From positions 310,001-374,000 of the forward strand of contig NZ_JASVWF010000001.1 in the NCBI RefSeq assembly GCF_030286555.1: 64,000 nucleotides of DNA. Direction: 5' to 3'. Within the stretch, counting starts at the first letter, position 1, and every line of letters begins with the position of its first letter. Below are positions 22,798 through 32,628 of the stretch, one piece after another. The notes below the pieces were generated by a model, which saw only the letters and a program-made list of their open reading frames with translations, ran no database searches and was not told where the DNA came from. A program made the position numbers and the translations under genes. The DNA is from Actinomycetospora termitidis. GTDB lineage: Bacteria > Actinomycetota > Actinomycetes > Mycobacteriales > Pseudonocardiaceae.

Positions 22798-24559
22798 TCG
22801 CCACGCTCTCCTCATCGCGACGAACGTCCATGACGATCCTACGATCGCTCAACTGAGCGCTCCCGAAAATGACGTCGAGAATCTGGCTGAGGTTCTTCGA
22901 GATCCAGCCGTCGGAGGGTTCGAGGTAACAACCCTAGTCAATCTTCCCTCGTACGAAGTGGGTGACAAAGTCGCGTCATTCCTTCAGGCTAGATCGGTGC
23001 GAGACCTGACTTTGCTCTACTTTTCTGGACATGGCATCAAAGACGACCGGGGCGATCTACACTTCGCCTTCAAGAACACTATTCAGGAGCGCGTCGCCTT
23101 TTCGAGTGTTTCTGCCGAGCAGATCAATCGAGCCCTGGACGATTGCCGTTCAACGCAGAAGGTCGTGATCCTGGATTGCTGCTATAGCGGGGCTTTTCCG
23201 ATCGGAGTGACCGCGAAGGCAGACGACAAAGTGGGAACCTTATCTAGGCTATCTGGACGGGGGCGCGTGATTCTTACCGCCTCTGATGTCACCCAGTTCT
23301 CATTCGAAGGCAAGACACTTGTGGATGGGGTGGAACGCGCCTCCTCTTTGTTCACGAGATACCTCATAGAGGGCATCCAATCTGGTGATGCCGATCTTAA
23401 TGGAGATGGCGACATCTCCTTGGACGAGCTTTACGGGTACGTGCACGACAAAGTTGTTACGGAACGCCCTAGTCAGAGGCCGAAGAAGCAAGAGAATCTA
23501 GAGGGTCGGATCGTATTCGCTTGGAATCATCGGTGGTCTCTTCCGCCTTGGATCGATGCCCTCCTCGCAGGGGAGATCCCAGCGGCGCGGTTGCAAGCAA
23601 TCGAGGCCATGAAGGAACTCCATGGCCGCGGAAACGAATCGGTGAAGACGCATATCTCGGCGCGCCTAGCGTCGATCGCCGAGAACGATGACAGTGTCAC
23701 GGTAAGGTCGGCTGCCACTATTGCCATGGCTAAAAACCGAACACCGCCGCTCCCCACCCCTGATCGAAAGATGCAACCTCGAACGCAAGAAGTTCCGGTT
23801 GAGAGGGAGAAACCACCGAGAGACCACGGGGACGTCAGCGATCCGACTACGAGAGGAGTCGGCACTACTTTAGGAACAAACGAAAGGAACCAGTCCAAGA
23901 CCGACACGCCGACTTCTGCGCGTCCGAGCCGCAGAGCGTCCGGTGCGATCAGTTCGCCCCGCGCAGGCGGAGTGCAGAAGCCCGTTACTGCGGCTTCGTC
24001 CGACAATAAGCTGATACCATCGGGATCCCGCATATCAAAGCTAGAATCCTACCAGAAGGAAGTGTTGGTAGCCGTAGGGTTCCTTGCAGGCGCGATCATC
24101 CTAGTTGTAGTGCTTAGTATCACGGTCGATTCCGATTCTGGAACGAGCGCCGGATCGACCCCTCAGGGATTCATGTCGTCGATGCTCCCTACGGCGTTCC
24201 CCGGATCAGTTACATCGGCGTGCTCGAATGCGCCTCTAAGTGTAGATGACGCGGCTGCCGCTTCCTGCAAGAATTCTGACGGATCGACTACGACGTATCA
24301 CCAGCTCGTCGGCGGACGTGCAACTTCGACCGTTTCAGTCGATCCGACGCAGAGGGAACTATCCACGACGACCAACCGATGCGGCTCGATTAACACGGGA
24401 ATCGTTTACGGGGGCGGGCTTGCCGGAAACAACTACATCCCGGTCAATCTGACGCTGTTCACTGGCAAGTTCTACGCGCAGGTGAAAGGCCTCCCAGGCC
24501 AGTCACAGTCGGAGCTGCCTCAGCCGGCGGGCAACTCGACTCTACTATGCGCCCCATAG
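22787..24559 (+). CDS. caspase-like (C14) protease with HEAT-like segment, one TM helix and extracytoplasmic tail
   Basis: 590 residues. The caspase-hemoglobinase fold spans ~4-240, beginning RHALLIATNVHDDPTIAQLS. The catalytic dyad is H82 (LLYFSGHG) and C132 (VILDCCYSGAF). An EF-hand-like acidic loop lies at D203-E214 (DLNGDGDISLDE), followed by LYGYVHDKVV, suggesting calcium control. Residues ~250-320 look like HEAT-type helices. A Pro/Ser/Thr/Arg-rich linker leads to one membrane helix at ~426-447 and a ~140-residue outer domain with four cysteines. A TTA leucine codon at 23240 and low GC mark it as foreign. With the overlapping EACC1 gene it forms a likely protease-adaptor death or defence module; the outer domain could sense wall damage or a ligand. 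The trigger and substrates are unknown. Confidence 0.8.
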   Translation: MSSNRHALLIATNVHDDPTIAQLSAPENDVENLAEVLRDPAVGGFEVTTLVNLPSYEVGDKVASFLQARSVRDLTLLYFSGHGIKDDRGDLHFAFKNTIQERVAFSSVSAEQINRALDDCRSTQKVVILDCCYSGAFPIGVTAKADDKVGTLSRLSGRGRVILTASDVTQFSFEGKTLVDGVERASSLFTRYLIEGIQSGDADLNGDGDISLDELYGYVHDKVVTERPSQRPKKQENLEGRIVFAWNHRWSLPPWIDALLAGEIPAARLQAIEAMKELHGRGNESVKTHISARLASIAENDDSVTVRSAATIAMAKNRTPPLPTPDRKMQPRTQEVPVEREKPPRDHGDVSDPTTRGVGTTLGTNERNQSKTDTPTSARPSRRASGAISSPRAGGVQKPVTAASSDNKLIPSGSRISKLESYQKEVLVAVGFLAGAIILVVVLSITVDSDSGTSAGSTPQGFMSSMLPTAFPGSVTSACSNAPLSVDDAAAASCKNSDGSTTTYHQLVGGRATSTVSVDPTQRELSTTTNRCGSINTGIVYGGGLAGNNYIPVNLTLFTGKFYAQVKGLPGQSQSELPQPAGNSTLLCAP

Positions 24560-24824
24560 GCCGATCGCGGTGGCCCGAACCAGCGCGAATGAACGCCGCG
24601 AACGGTCGAGAGCAGGAAGGCGAGCTGCGCGAAAGCCTCACTTCTAACTTCCTAGTTCACTGGACTACCCGACAGGGGGCCACGGCACTCCCACCGCCGC
24701 CTTTACCCTCCAGCATCACGTACTGGTCCCGGCGCCGTGATGAACCCCAGAGGCCCGCGCTGCTTGAAGCAGCCTCTCCTTTGTTGGGCACAAGATCGCT
24801 GAGAACTGACCGCGTTGCCCAAGC

Positions 24825-25708
24825 CTAGGGTTTCCAAGGTTCTGCCGTAACCGCGTCCTCACCTGGTGCGGTCGCGCTCGACCGGGCCAGCACCACGGTC
24901 GCCAGCACCGCCGTCGCCACCAGCAGGCCTATCAGCACCCACTTAGCACCGTCGGCCCGGACCCGCTCGCCCAGGACGGTCAGACCGAGGAGCGCGGCCA
25001 CGAGCGGCTCGCCGACGGTGATCGCGGGCAGGGTGATCGCGAGGTCGCCCGCCTGGAACGCCGCCTGCTGCAGGTACGTCCCGCCGACGGCGGCCGCGAC
25101 GAGCACCCACGTCTCCCACCCGAGCAGCAGCGGCACGATGCCGTCGGCGAGCAGGTCGACCACGGACTTCGTCAGGGCCGCGAGGACGCCGTAGGCGATG
25201 CCGGTCGCGACGGCGAGCGCCGCGGCCCGGACCCGGCCGCGTCGGCGGGCCGCCAGGACGAGGCAGCCGACCAGCACGAGGACGAGCACGCCCCCGGTCG
25301 GGGTCCAGGCCGCGAACGGCGCCCGGTCCTCGCCCGCCGTGGGCTCGCCGACGACCAGGAAGAGCGCCAGGGCGGCCGCGAGCACCAGGGCCCACCCGGC
25401 GTCGCGGGCCGTCACGCGGCGCCCGCCCGTGGCGGCCTCGAGCGGCAGGGCGAACAGCAGAGTCGTCACCAGCAGCGGCTGGACCAGCAGCAGCGAGCCG
25501 ACGCCGAGGGCGGCGGCCTGGACCACGAACCCGCCACCGTCGCCGACGGTGCCCGCCCACCACGTCGGCGAGCGGACCAGGCGACGCAGCAGCCCGAGCC
25601 CGCCCGCCTCGTCGTCGGGAACCCCCGAGGCGGCCCGGCGCTGGGCGACGGACCCGACCGCGAGCAGCAGCGCGGCCAGCAGCGCGAGCGCGACCGCGAG
25701 GCCGGTCA

Positions 25709-25709
<1 letters not shown>
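24825..25709 (-). CDS. EamA/DMT-family membrane transporter
   Basis: 294 residues with about nine or ten hydrophobic helices arranged as two EamA-like halves. The first half starts MTGLAVALALLAALLLAVGS with AQRRAAS in the first loop. The second half contains GGTYLQQAAFQAGDLAITLP and ITVGEPLVAALLGLTVLGE, close to the DMT signature. The substrate is unknown; several mycobacterial neighbours of wall genes belong to this family. Its ATG overlaps the stop of glf by one base (TGATG), so it is translated with glf. Its last ~20 codons match the degenerate copy left of the island, making its 3' end the right-hand border of the foreign DNA. Confidence 0.8.
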
Positions 25710-27389
<1,680 letters not shown>

Positions 27390-27403
27390 CGGGTCCCTCT
27401 GCC

Positions 27404-27454
27404 GAACGAACGGCACTGTCGCAGCTTCTAGGGGCGCGAGAGTGCCGTTCGTTC
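27404..27454. terminator. bidirectional hairpin terminator
   Basis: GAACGAACGGCACT (27404-27417) pairs perfectly with AGTGCCGTTCGTTC (27441-27454) around a 23-base loop. It sits between the converging ends of the SRPBCC gene and the lectin-lyase gene. Confidence 0.75.
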
Positions 27455-27465
27455 ACCGGGGGGGA

Positions 27466-28923
27466 TCAGCCGCCGACCGCCGCGCGCGTGTTGCCGATGC
27501 GCGCGCTCTCGATCGTGTACTTCGCCGGCAGCGTGATCGCGGAGTCGCGGTAGATGCCCATCTTCCAGTAGCTGCCGACCGAGGCGGTCCCGGAGGAGGT
27601 CGGGTAGAGCGTGCCGCCGGCCGGCTTGTAGCCCGCGAGGACCTGGGTGCCGTTGTTCCAGATGTCGACGACGCCCTTGGCCGGGTCGCGGGAGAAGAAG
27701 ATGTGCACGACCAGGTCCGTCTTCTGCCCCGTCACGGCCGGGCCGAGGACCTGGCCGAACAGCTTGGACCCGGCGGGGTGCCCGTAGCCCCCGGAGAGGT
27801 TGAGGTTGCCGTCCCGGACGGTGATCTCCAGCGGCGGTGAACCGGTGCCGTCGTTCTTCCACTGCGTGAGCAGCTGCCAGGTGTTCACCGTCGTCGGGAA
27901 GTCGGTCGGCAGGAAGAAGGAGAAGCGGAACCAGCGGTCCTGCCCCTCGGTGAACGACGCCGTGGTCGGGACGATCTCGGTGCGCGTGCCGCCGCCCGGC
28001 ATCGTGAACTGGGCGGCCTTGGCCCCCGACGTCACGGGCGAGTTCACGATCACGGGCGCGCTCGCGCCGACGTTGTTCCACGGGGTGTCGTCGAACTTCC
28101 CGAAGCCCGACGAGGTGAAGCTCGAGTCCCACGTCTGCGTGGTCTGGGGCGGCAGGCTCGTCGTGGTGGTCGTGGTCGTCGTCGGCGGGACAGTCGTCGT
28201 GGTGGTGACCGGCGGGACGGTGGTCGTGGTCGTCACCGGCGGGACGGTCGTCGTGGTGGTGGTCACCGGCGGAGCGGTCGTCGTGGTCGTCACCGGCGGG
28301 ACGGTCGTCGTGGTCGTCACCGGCGGAGCGGTGGTCGTGGTCGTCACCGGCGGAGCGGTGGTCGTCGTGGTGACCGGCGGAGCGGTGGTCGTCGTGGTGA
28401 CCGGCGGCGGGGTCGTCGTCGGCGTCGACAGCGCCGGCACGCGCCACTTCTGCGCGTTGGTGTTCACGCACGTGGCGATGGTGATGACCACGCGAGCGGC
28501 GATCCGGTTGTTCTGCGGCGCCAGACACGTGCGCGACTTCTGGTTCTGGATCACGCCGGTCGACTGGATGGTCCACTTCTGCGAGGTGGACGTCGTCGAG
28601 CACACGACGAGCACGACCCGGGTGCCGTTACCCGTCGCCCCGCCGAGCGTGTCAATGCACCGTCCCTGGACGCGGATCGTGCCGTCCGACCAGCGGGACC
28701 ACTGCTGCCCGACATTCGTGCCGCAGTAGTTGAGCCACTGCGCGTTGTTCGTCGCCGTGGAGTTGTTGGAGTTCTCCATGCAGCCACCGGCGACGTTCGC
28801 GATCGGTCCGGTCACGGTGGCCGCGGACGCCTGACCTGCCCCGAGACCCACCGTCAACCCGATCAGGAGCGCCAACGCCCCGATCGCCGCCACCACAGTC
28901 GTCCGGACCCGATGTATTGCCAC
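27466..28923 (-). CDS. secreted ricin-type lectin / polysaccharide lyase-like protein, copy 1
   Basis: 485-residue exported protein. A signal peptide ends near residue 34 (GQASA). A beta-trefoil ricin-B lectin follows (~42-165) with QQW and QKW repeats and CMENSNNSTATNNAQWLNYC. Next is a Thr/Pro linker built from ~9-residue TTTTTAPPV repeats (~170-255). The C-terminal domain (~265-485) contains TRTEIVPTTASF, WQLLTQWKNDGTGSPPLE, LNLSGGYGHP and DLVVHIFFSRDPAKG, resembling heparin-lyase-like (PF14099-type) polysaccharide lyases or jelly-roll binding domains. It probably binds and perhaps cleaves a uronic-acid or wall polysaccharide outside the cell. GTG start. It is a paralogue of the gene at 29697. 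Confidence 0.75.
   Translation of the reverse strand: MAIHRVRTTVVAAIGALALLIGLTVGLGAGQASAATVTGPIANVAGGCMENSNNSTATNNAQWLNYCGTNVGQQWSRWSDGTIRVQGRCIDTLGGATGNGTRVVLVVCSTTSTSQKWTIQSTGVIQNQKSRTCLAPQNNRIAARVVITIATCVNTNAQKWRVPALSTPTTTPPPVTTTTTAPPVTTTTTAPPVTTTTTAPPVTTTTTVPPVTTTTTAPPVTTTTTTVPPVTTTTTVPPVTTTTTVPPTTTTTTTTSLPPQTTQTWDSSFTSSGFGKFDDTPWNNVGASAPVIVNSPVTSGAKAAQFTMPGGGTRTEIVPTTASFTEGQDRWFRFSFFLPTDFPTTVNTWQLLTQWKNDGTGSPPLEITVRDGNLNLSGGYGHPAGSKLFGQVLGPAVTGQKTDLVVHIFFSRDPAKGVVDIWNNGTQVLAGYKPAGGTLYPTSSGTASVGSYWKMGIYRDSAITLPAKYTIESARIGNTRAAVGG
28183..28418. repeat. tandem ~27-bp minisatellite coding for Thr/Pro linker
   Basis: About eight units of roughly 27 bp (plus-strand consensus GTCACCGGCGGAGCGGTGGT followed by CGTGGTC) encode the TTTTTAPPV linker on the minus strand. 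Unit length varies by 3 bp, so the frame is kept. Copy number is likely to vary between strains. Confidence 0.75.
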
Positions 28924-29096
28924 GACGCCCCCCAGGAACTCACTACTGGTGGCGATGTCGCGTGGATCTCGGAAAGCATTACGGTCGACGTCACACGAAT
29001 GGTCGCAGTTGGGTCACGGAAAGTTTCCGGCCACCCATGTCGAACGGCGACGCCCAGGATCGACGTCCCCGTGTCGAGCCGAGGAGAGGGGACGTC

Positions 29097-29654
29097 ATGG
29101 ACGCCGCACAGGAGTACCGGGAGATCGCCGGCCGGTTCACGCAGGTGGTCGAGGGAGTGCCCGACGAGGAGACGTGGAACCGGCAGTCGCCGGTGCCCGC
29201 GTGGACCGCGCGGGACGTCGTCCGCCACCTCGTCGAGTGGTTTCCCGGTTTCCTGGAAGGCGGGGCCGGTGTCCGCCTCCCGGCGGGCCCGAGCGTGGAC
29301 CAGGACCCGGTCGCCGCCTGGCGGACCATGAGCGACGGTGTCCAGGCCCTGCTGGAGGACCCGACCACCGCGGAGAAGCAGCTCGTGAACCCGCACATCG
29401 GCACCGTTCCTCTGCCTCAGGCGGTGCTGCAGTTCTTCGGCGCCGACGTCTTCATGCACACCTGGGACCTCGCCCGGGCGACCGGTCAGGACGAGCGACT
29501 CGACCCCGCCCGGTGCGCGGCGCTCCTCGAGGGCATGGAGCCGATGGACGAGATCCTGCGGGCGTCGGGGCAGTACGGCCCCAGGGTCGAGGTCGATCCG
29601 GATGCCGACGTGCAGACCCGCATGCTCGCGTTCATCGGCCGCGACCCCCGCTGA
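29097..29654 (+). CDS. DinB-fold / TIGR03086-type maleylpyruvate isomerase-like protein
   Basis: 185 residues starting at ATG 29097 after GAGGAGAGGGG. It is a four-helix DinB/MDMPI-like protein: the opening helix (EYREIAGRFTQVVEGVPDEE), the motif WNRQSPVPAWTARDVVRHLVEW with its His, and FFGADVFMHTWDLARATGQD with a second His-Asp pair typical of the TIGR03086 group. These proteins bind a metal and many act as thiol-dependent transferases or isomerases, but actinomycete members are mostly uncharacterised. It sits between two homologous lectin-lyase genes on the other strand. Confidence 0.8.
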   Translation: MDAAQEYREIAGRFTQVVEGVPDEETWNRQSPVPAWTARDVVRHLVEWFPGFLEGGAGVRLPAGPSVDQDPVAAWRTMSDGVQALLEDPTTAEKQLVNPHIGTVPLPQAVLQFFGADVFMHTWDLARATGQDERLDPARCAALLEGMEPMDEILRASGQYGPRVEVDPDADVQTRMLAFIGRDPR

Positions 29655-29696
29655 GCGCACGACGACGGGTCCGGGCGGACCCGTCGTCGGGAAGGA

Positions 29697-31067
29697 TCAG
29701 CTCGCGACCTCCGCGTAGGTGTTGCCGATCTTCGCGCTCTCGATCGTGTACTGCGCGGGCTGCGTGATCGCCGAGTCCCGGTAGAGCCCCATCTTCCAGT
29801 AGGAGCTCAGCGTCGCGGTCGACGCGGCGCTCGTCGGGTAGAGGGTGCCGCCCGCCGGCTTGTAGCCGGCCAGGACCTGGGTCCCGTTCCGCCAGACGTC
29901 GACGACGCCCTTGCCCGGGTCGCGCGAGAACAGGATGTGGACGACGAGGTCGACGCGCTGCCCCGTGGTCGCCGGGGCGAGGACCTTGGAGAATGTGCGT
30001 GGGCCCGCCGGGTGGCCGTAGCCGCCGGAGAGGTTGAGGTTGCCGTTCCCGACGGTGAGCTCCAGGGGCGGCGACCCGGTGCCGTCGTTCTTCCACTGGG
30101 TCAACAGCTGCCAGCTCGTCACCTGCGTCGGGAAGCCGGCGGGCAGGACGAAGGAGAAGCGGAAGTACCGGTCCTGGCCCTCGATGAACGACGCGGTCGT
30201 CGGGACGATCTCGGTGCGCGTGCCGCCGCCGGGCATCGTGAAGCGGGCCGCCTTGGCCCCGGAGGTCACCGGCGAGTTGACGATCACCGGTGCGCTCGCC
30301 CCCACGTTGTTCCATGGGGTGTCGTCGAACTTCCCGAAGCCGGACGAGGTGAAGCTCGAGTCCCACACCTGGCGAGTCTGACCCGGCGGCGTCGTGGTGG
30401 GCGGCGCGGTGGTGGTCGTCGGCGGGACGGTGGTGGTCGGTCGGGGCGTCGTCGTGGTGGTGGGCGGCACCGTCGTGGTGGGCCGCGGGGTGGTCGTCGT
30501 CGGTGGGGGCGTGGTGGTCGTCGGGGTGGAGAGGGCCGGGACGGTCCACTTCATCGCCGCGACGTTCGCGCAGGCGGCGATCGTGATCACGACCTTGGCG
30601 GCGATCCGGTTGTTCAGCGGGGCCAGGCAGAGGCCGGACTTCTGGTTCTGCACGTAGCCCGCGGCGTAGAAGGTCCAGCGCTGCGAGGTCGAGGACGTGC
30701 AGGCGGCGAGCACGACCCGCGTCCCGACGGCGGTCGCACCGCCCGCGGTGTCGGCGCAGCCGTTCTGCACGCGCAGGGTGCCGTCGGCGTAGCGCGACCA
30801 CTGCTGCCCGGCGTTCGTCCCGCAGACGTTCAGCCACTGCGGGTTGTTCGGCGCGGCCGTGTTGTTCGAGTTCTCCAGGCACCCACCCGCGGTGTCGGCG
30901 ACCCGCCCGGTCACCACCGCGGCCTGCGCCCGCCCGGGCGCGACACCCGCCGTCAGGACCCCGACGAGGAGGGCCAGAGCACCCACCACGGACATCACGG
31001 CCCATGTGCGACGGTGTGGCGCCCGTCCCCGGGCACCTCCACCCGTCCAGCTGTCACTGTCCGTCAT
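29697..31067 (-). CDS. secreted ricin-type lectin / polysaccharide lyase-like protein, copy 2
   Basis: 456-residue paralogue of the protein at 27466. A start at ATG 31067 is supported by AGAGGGGG upstream. The signal segment is WAVMSVVGALALLVGVLTAG with cleavage near GRAQA. The lectin domain keeps QQW, QRW and MKW motifs. The Thr/Pro linker is shorter and more irregular. The C-terminal domain is near-identical over long stretches, including SSFTSSGFGKFDDTPWNNVG and WQLLTQWKNDGTGSPPLE. DNA identity is high in the C-terminal half, as for a recent tandem duplication or gene conversion. A palindrome upstream at 31125 may regulate it. Confidence 0.75.
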   Translation of the reverse strand: MTDSDSWTGGGARGRAPHRRTWAVMSVVGALALLVGVLTAGVAPGRAQAAVVTGRVADTAGGCLENSNNTAAPNNPQWLNVCGTNAGQQWSRYADGTLRVQNGCADTAGGATAVGTRVVLAACTSSTSQRWTFYAAGYVQNQKSGLCLAPLNNRIAAKVVITIAACANVAAMKWTVPALSTPTTTTPPPTTTTPRPTTTVPPTTTTTPRPTTTVPPTTTTAPPTTTPPGQTRQVWDSSFTSSGFGKFDDTPWNNVGASAPVIVNSPVTSGAKAARFTMPGGGTRTEIVPTTASFIEGQDRYFRFSFVLPAGFPTQVTSWQLLTQWKNDGTGSPPLELTVGNGNLNLSGGYGHPAGPRTFSKVLAPATTGQRVDLVVHILFSRDPGKGVVDVWRNGTQVLAGYKPAGGTLYPTSAASTATLSSYWKMGLYRDSAITQPAQYTIESAKIGNTYAEVAS

Positions 31068-31124
31068 CCCGCCCCCTCTGTGCGTGACCATCACTGCGGG
31101 CTTCGCTCCGAGGCGCTCCGGTAT

Positions 31125-31140
31125 TAGTCCGAACGGACTA
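31125..31140. promoter_or_regulatory. 16-bp palindrome, candidate operator
   Basis: TAGTCCGAACGGACTA is a perfect inverted repeat (7-bp arms, AA centre) in the 122-bp gap between the divergent lectin-lyase gene and the membrane protein at 31190. It resembles a dimeric repressor site. No cognate regulator is nearby. Confidence 0.5.
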
Positions 31141-31189
31141 CACGACCGGGTGATCACGACGGGGTCACGAGCAGGGGAAGGTCCCGACG

Positions 31190-31801
31190 ATGCCTCGCCC
31201 GGTCGCCCTGGCCGCCGCCGCGATCCCTCCGTTGCTGCTCGCGGCGCTGGGGCTGTCGCACCCGACCGTCCTCACCCCGGAGTCGGCGCCGTGGTGGCGT
31301 GACCTCCACGTGATCGGGCTGCTGCTGTTCCCGCTGCTCGCCCTCGGCCCGTGGGTGGTGGTGCGCGGGCGGGGCCTGCTGCTCGAGGGGGTCGTGGTCG
31401 TCCTCGGCCTGGTGTACGCGTGCTTCTACACCGCGCTGGACGTCCTGGCCGGGATCGGCGGCGGGCACGAGACGATGGCGCTCGGGCCCGGCCCGTGGGT
31501 GTCGGCGCTGTTCGGCATCGCCGACCAACTCGTCGTGCCGGGCGTGTACGCCTACCTGGCGGCGACCGTCATCGGCGGCGTCACCGCGATCGTGGTGACG
31601 CCCGGGCCCCGCCGGGTCCTCCCCGTCGTCGGGACCGTCCTGGCGGTCGGCGGGGCGTACTCGTTCCTGACGAGCCACATCTACTACCCGGTCGGGGTGC
31701 TGACGATGGTGGTGCTCGCGGTGGGGTGGACGGCGATGGCGGCGGGGGTGCCGCGGCCGGTCAGGACGTCGCCGCGGCGGCGGCAGCCTGCTCCCACATG
31801 A
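31190..31801 (+). CDS. hypothetical six-helix membrane protein
   Basis: 203 residues, six predicted membrane helices, short loops and a basic Pro/Arg-rich C-terminus. No catalytic motif is visible. Charged or polar residues in the membrane region include HPTVLTPESAPWWRDLHVIG early and SFLTSHIYYPVG late. I do not recognise the family. The 3' end overlaps the gene at 31761 on the opposite strand by 41 bp. Confidence 0.6.
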   Translation: MPRPVALAAAAIPPLLLAALGLSHPTVLTPESAPWWRDLHVIGLLLFPLLALGPWVVVRGRGLLLEGVVVVLGLVYACFYTALDVLAGIGGGHETMALGPGPWVSALFGIADQLVVPGVYAYLAATVIGGVTAIVVTPGPRRVLPVVGTVLAVGGAYSFLTSHIYYPVGVLTMVVLAVGWTAMAAGVPRPVRTSPRRRQPAPT

Positions 31802-32228
31802 GCAGGACGACGGCGAGGGTGAAGACGGCGAGCGGGGTGGGCATGCCCGGCAGGTCCGCCTCGGCGTCGCCGCGCCAGGTGCCGGTCCGCCGGATCGAGC
31901 CGACCGGCTCCTCGGTGTCGGGGTCGGCCACCCACTCCTGGTCGGCCTTCCAGATCGAACGCCGCCGGAAGTAGTAGGTGCCCTCGGGGGTGACGATCGA
32001 CCAGCGCTTGCGCCCGATCCGCTCGGCCCGCGCGACCTCGGCTCCGTCGTCCGTGGTCAGGGTGTACTGCGACCCGGTCCAGGACGCCTGGACCTCGTAG
32101 GCGATCCCGTCGAGGGTGTAGCGCACGGACGACCGCCATCCCTTGGCCTCGAGCACGAGCAGGGGCGCGTCGTCCTCGCGGACCTCCCAGCGAGAACGCA
32201 GCGACGACACCCGGTGGGCCTCCAGCAT
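31761..32228 (-). CDS. tubby/LURP-one-like beta-barrel protein with C-terminal TM helix
   Basis: 155 residues from ATG 32228 (the frame continues to 32297 but with no protein-like extension). The body is a run of short beta hairpins: VREDDAPLLVLEAKGWRSSV, YEVQASWTGSQYTLTTDDG, WSIVTPEGTYYFRRR. This is the layout of LURP-one/scramblase-type tubby-like proteins. A single hydrophobic helix (LAVFTLAVVLLMW) ends the protein. Function is unknown. It is downstream of the LicD fusion and coiled-coil genes on the same strand. Confidence 0.5.
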   Translation of the reverse strand: MLEAHRVSSLRSRWEVREDDAPLLVLEAKGWRSSVRYTLDGIAYEVQASWTGSQYTLTTDDGAEVARAERIGRKRWSIVTPEGTYYFRRRSIWKADQEWVADPDTEEPVGSIRRTGTWRGDAEADLPGMPTPLAVFTLAVVLLMWEQAAAAAATS

Positions 32229-32271
32229 GCGCGGAATCAGACCAGGGTGTCGGCACCCGCTCAAGGGGAAC

Positions 32272-32628
32272 TCAGGTCGGCTCGGCGTCGTCGTCACGCA
32301 ACCGCACGATGTCGATCTCCCGATCGTGCAGCGGCAGCACGACCTCGGTGACCAGGTCCGTCACCTCGGCCACCCGGGCCGAGAGACGTCGCCCCTCGTC
32401 GATGTCGACGTCGAGCGCCTCTACCCGGCCGCGCAGCCTCTCGCTCTCCTCGCGGAGGCCGTCAGCCCGTTGCTGCAGGTCGGCCAGCTCGGCACGCAGG
32501 ATTCGGATGTCGGACAGCAGGTTGTCGCGGTCCGAGCGCAGCACCTCGACGTCGTGGAGGACCGCCGTCCACTCCGGCACCAGGACGCGGCGAGCCGCGC
32601 TCCCGAGCACGCGCACCGGGTTCTTCAT
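32272..32628 (-). CDS. small coiled-coil protein
   Basis: 118 residues. From ~25 to 85 it has heptad-rich, highly charged sequence (HDVEVLRSDRDNLLSDIRIL, then ELADLQQRADGLREESERLR) typical of a coiled coil. There is no membrane segment or signal peptide. Its ATG overlaps the stop of the LicD-methyltransferase gene (ATGA), so it is translationally coupled and may be a partner or scaffold for that enzyme. Family not recognised. Confidence 0.65.
   Translation of the reverse strand: MKNPVRVLGSAARRVLVPEWTAVLHDVEVLRSDRDNLLSDIRILRAELADLQQRADGLREESERLRGRVEALDVDIDEGRRLSARVAEVTDLVTEVVLPLHDREIDIVRLRDDDAEPT

Noticed and set aside
24547-24828. A 93-codon frame after the caspase gene
   Set aside because: Arg/Pro-rich, no ribosome-binding site, no recognisable domain, and it runs into the EamA 3' end; most likely non-coding island edge.
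28183-28418. Regular repeats that could suggest a CRISPR array
   Set aside because: Units are head-to-tail with no unique spacers and encode an in-frame Thr/Pro linker; no cas genes nearby.
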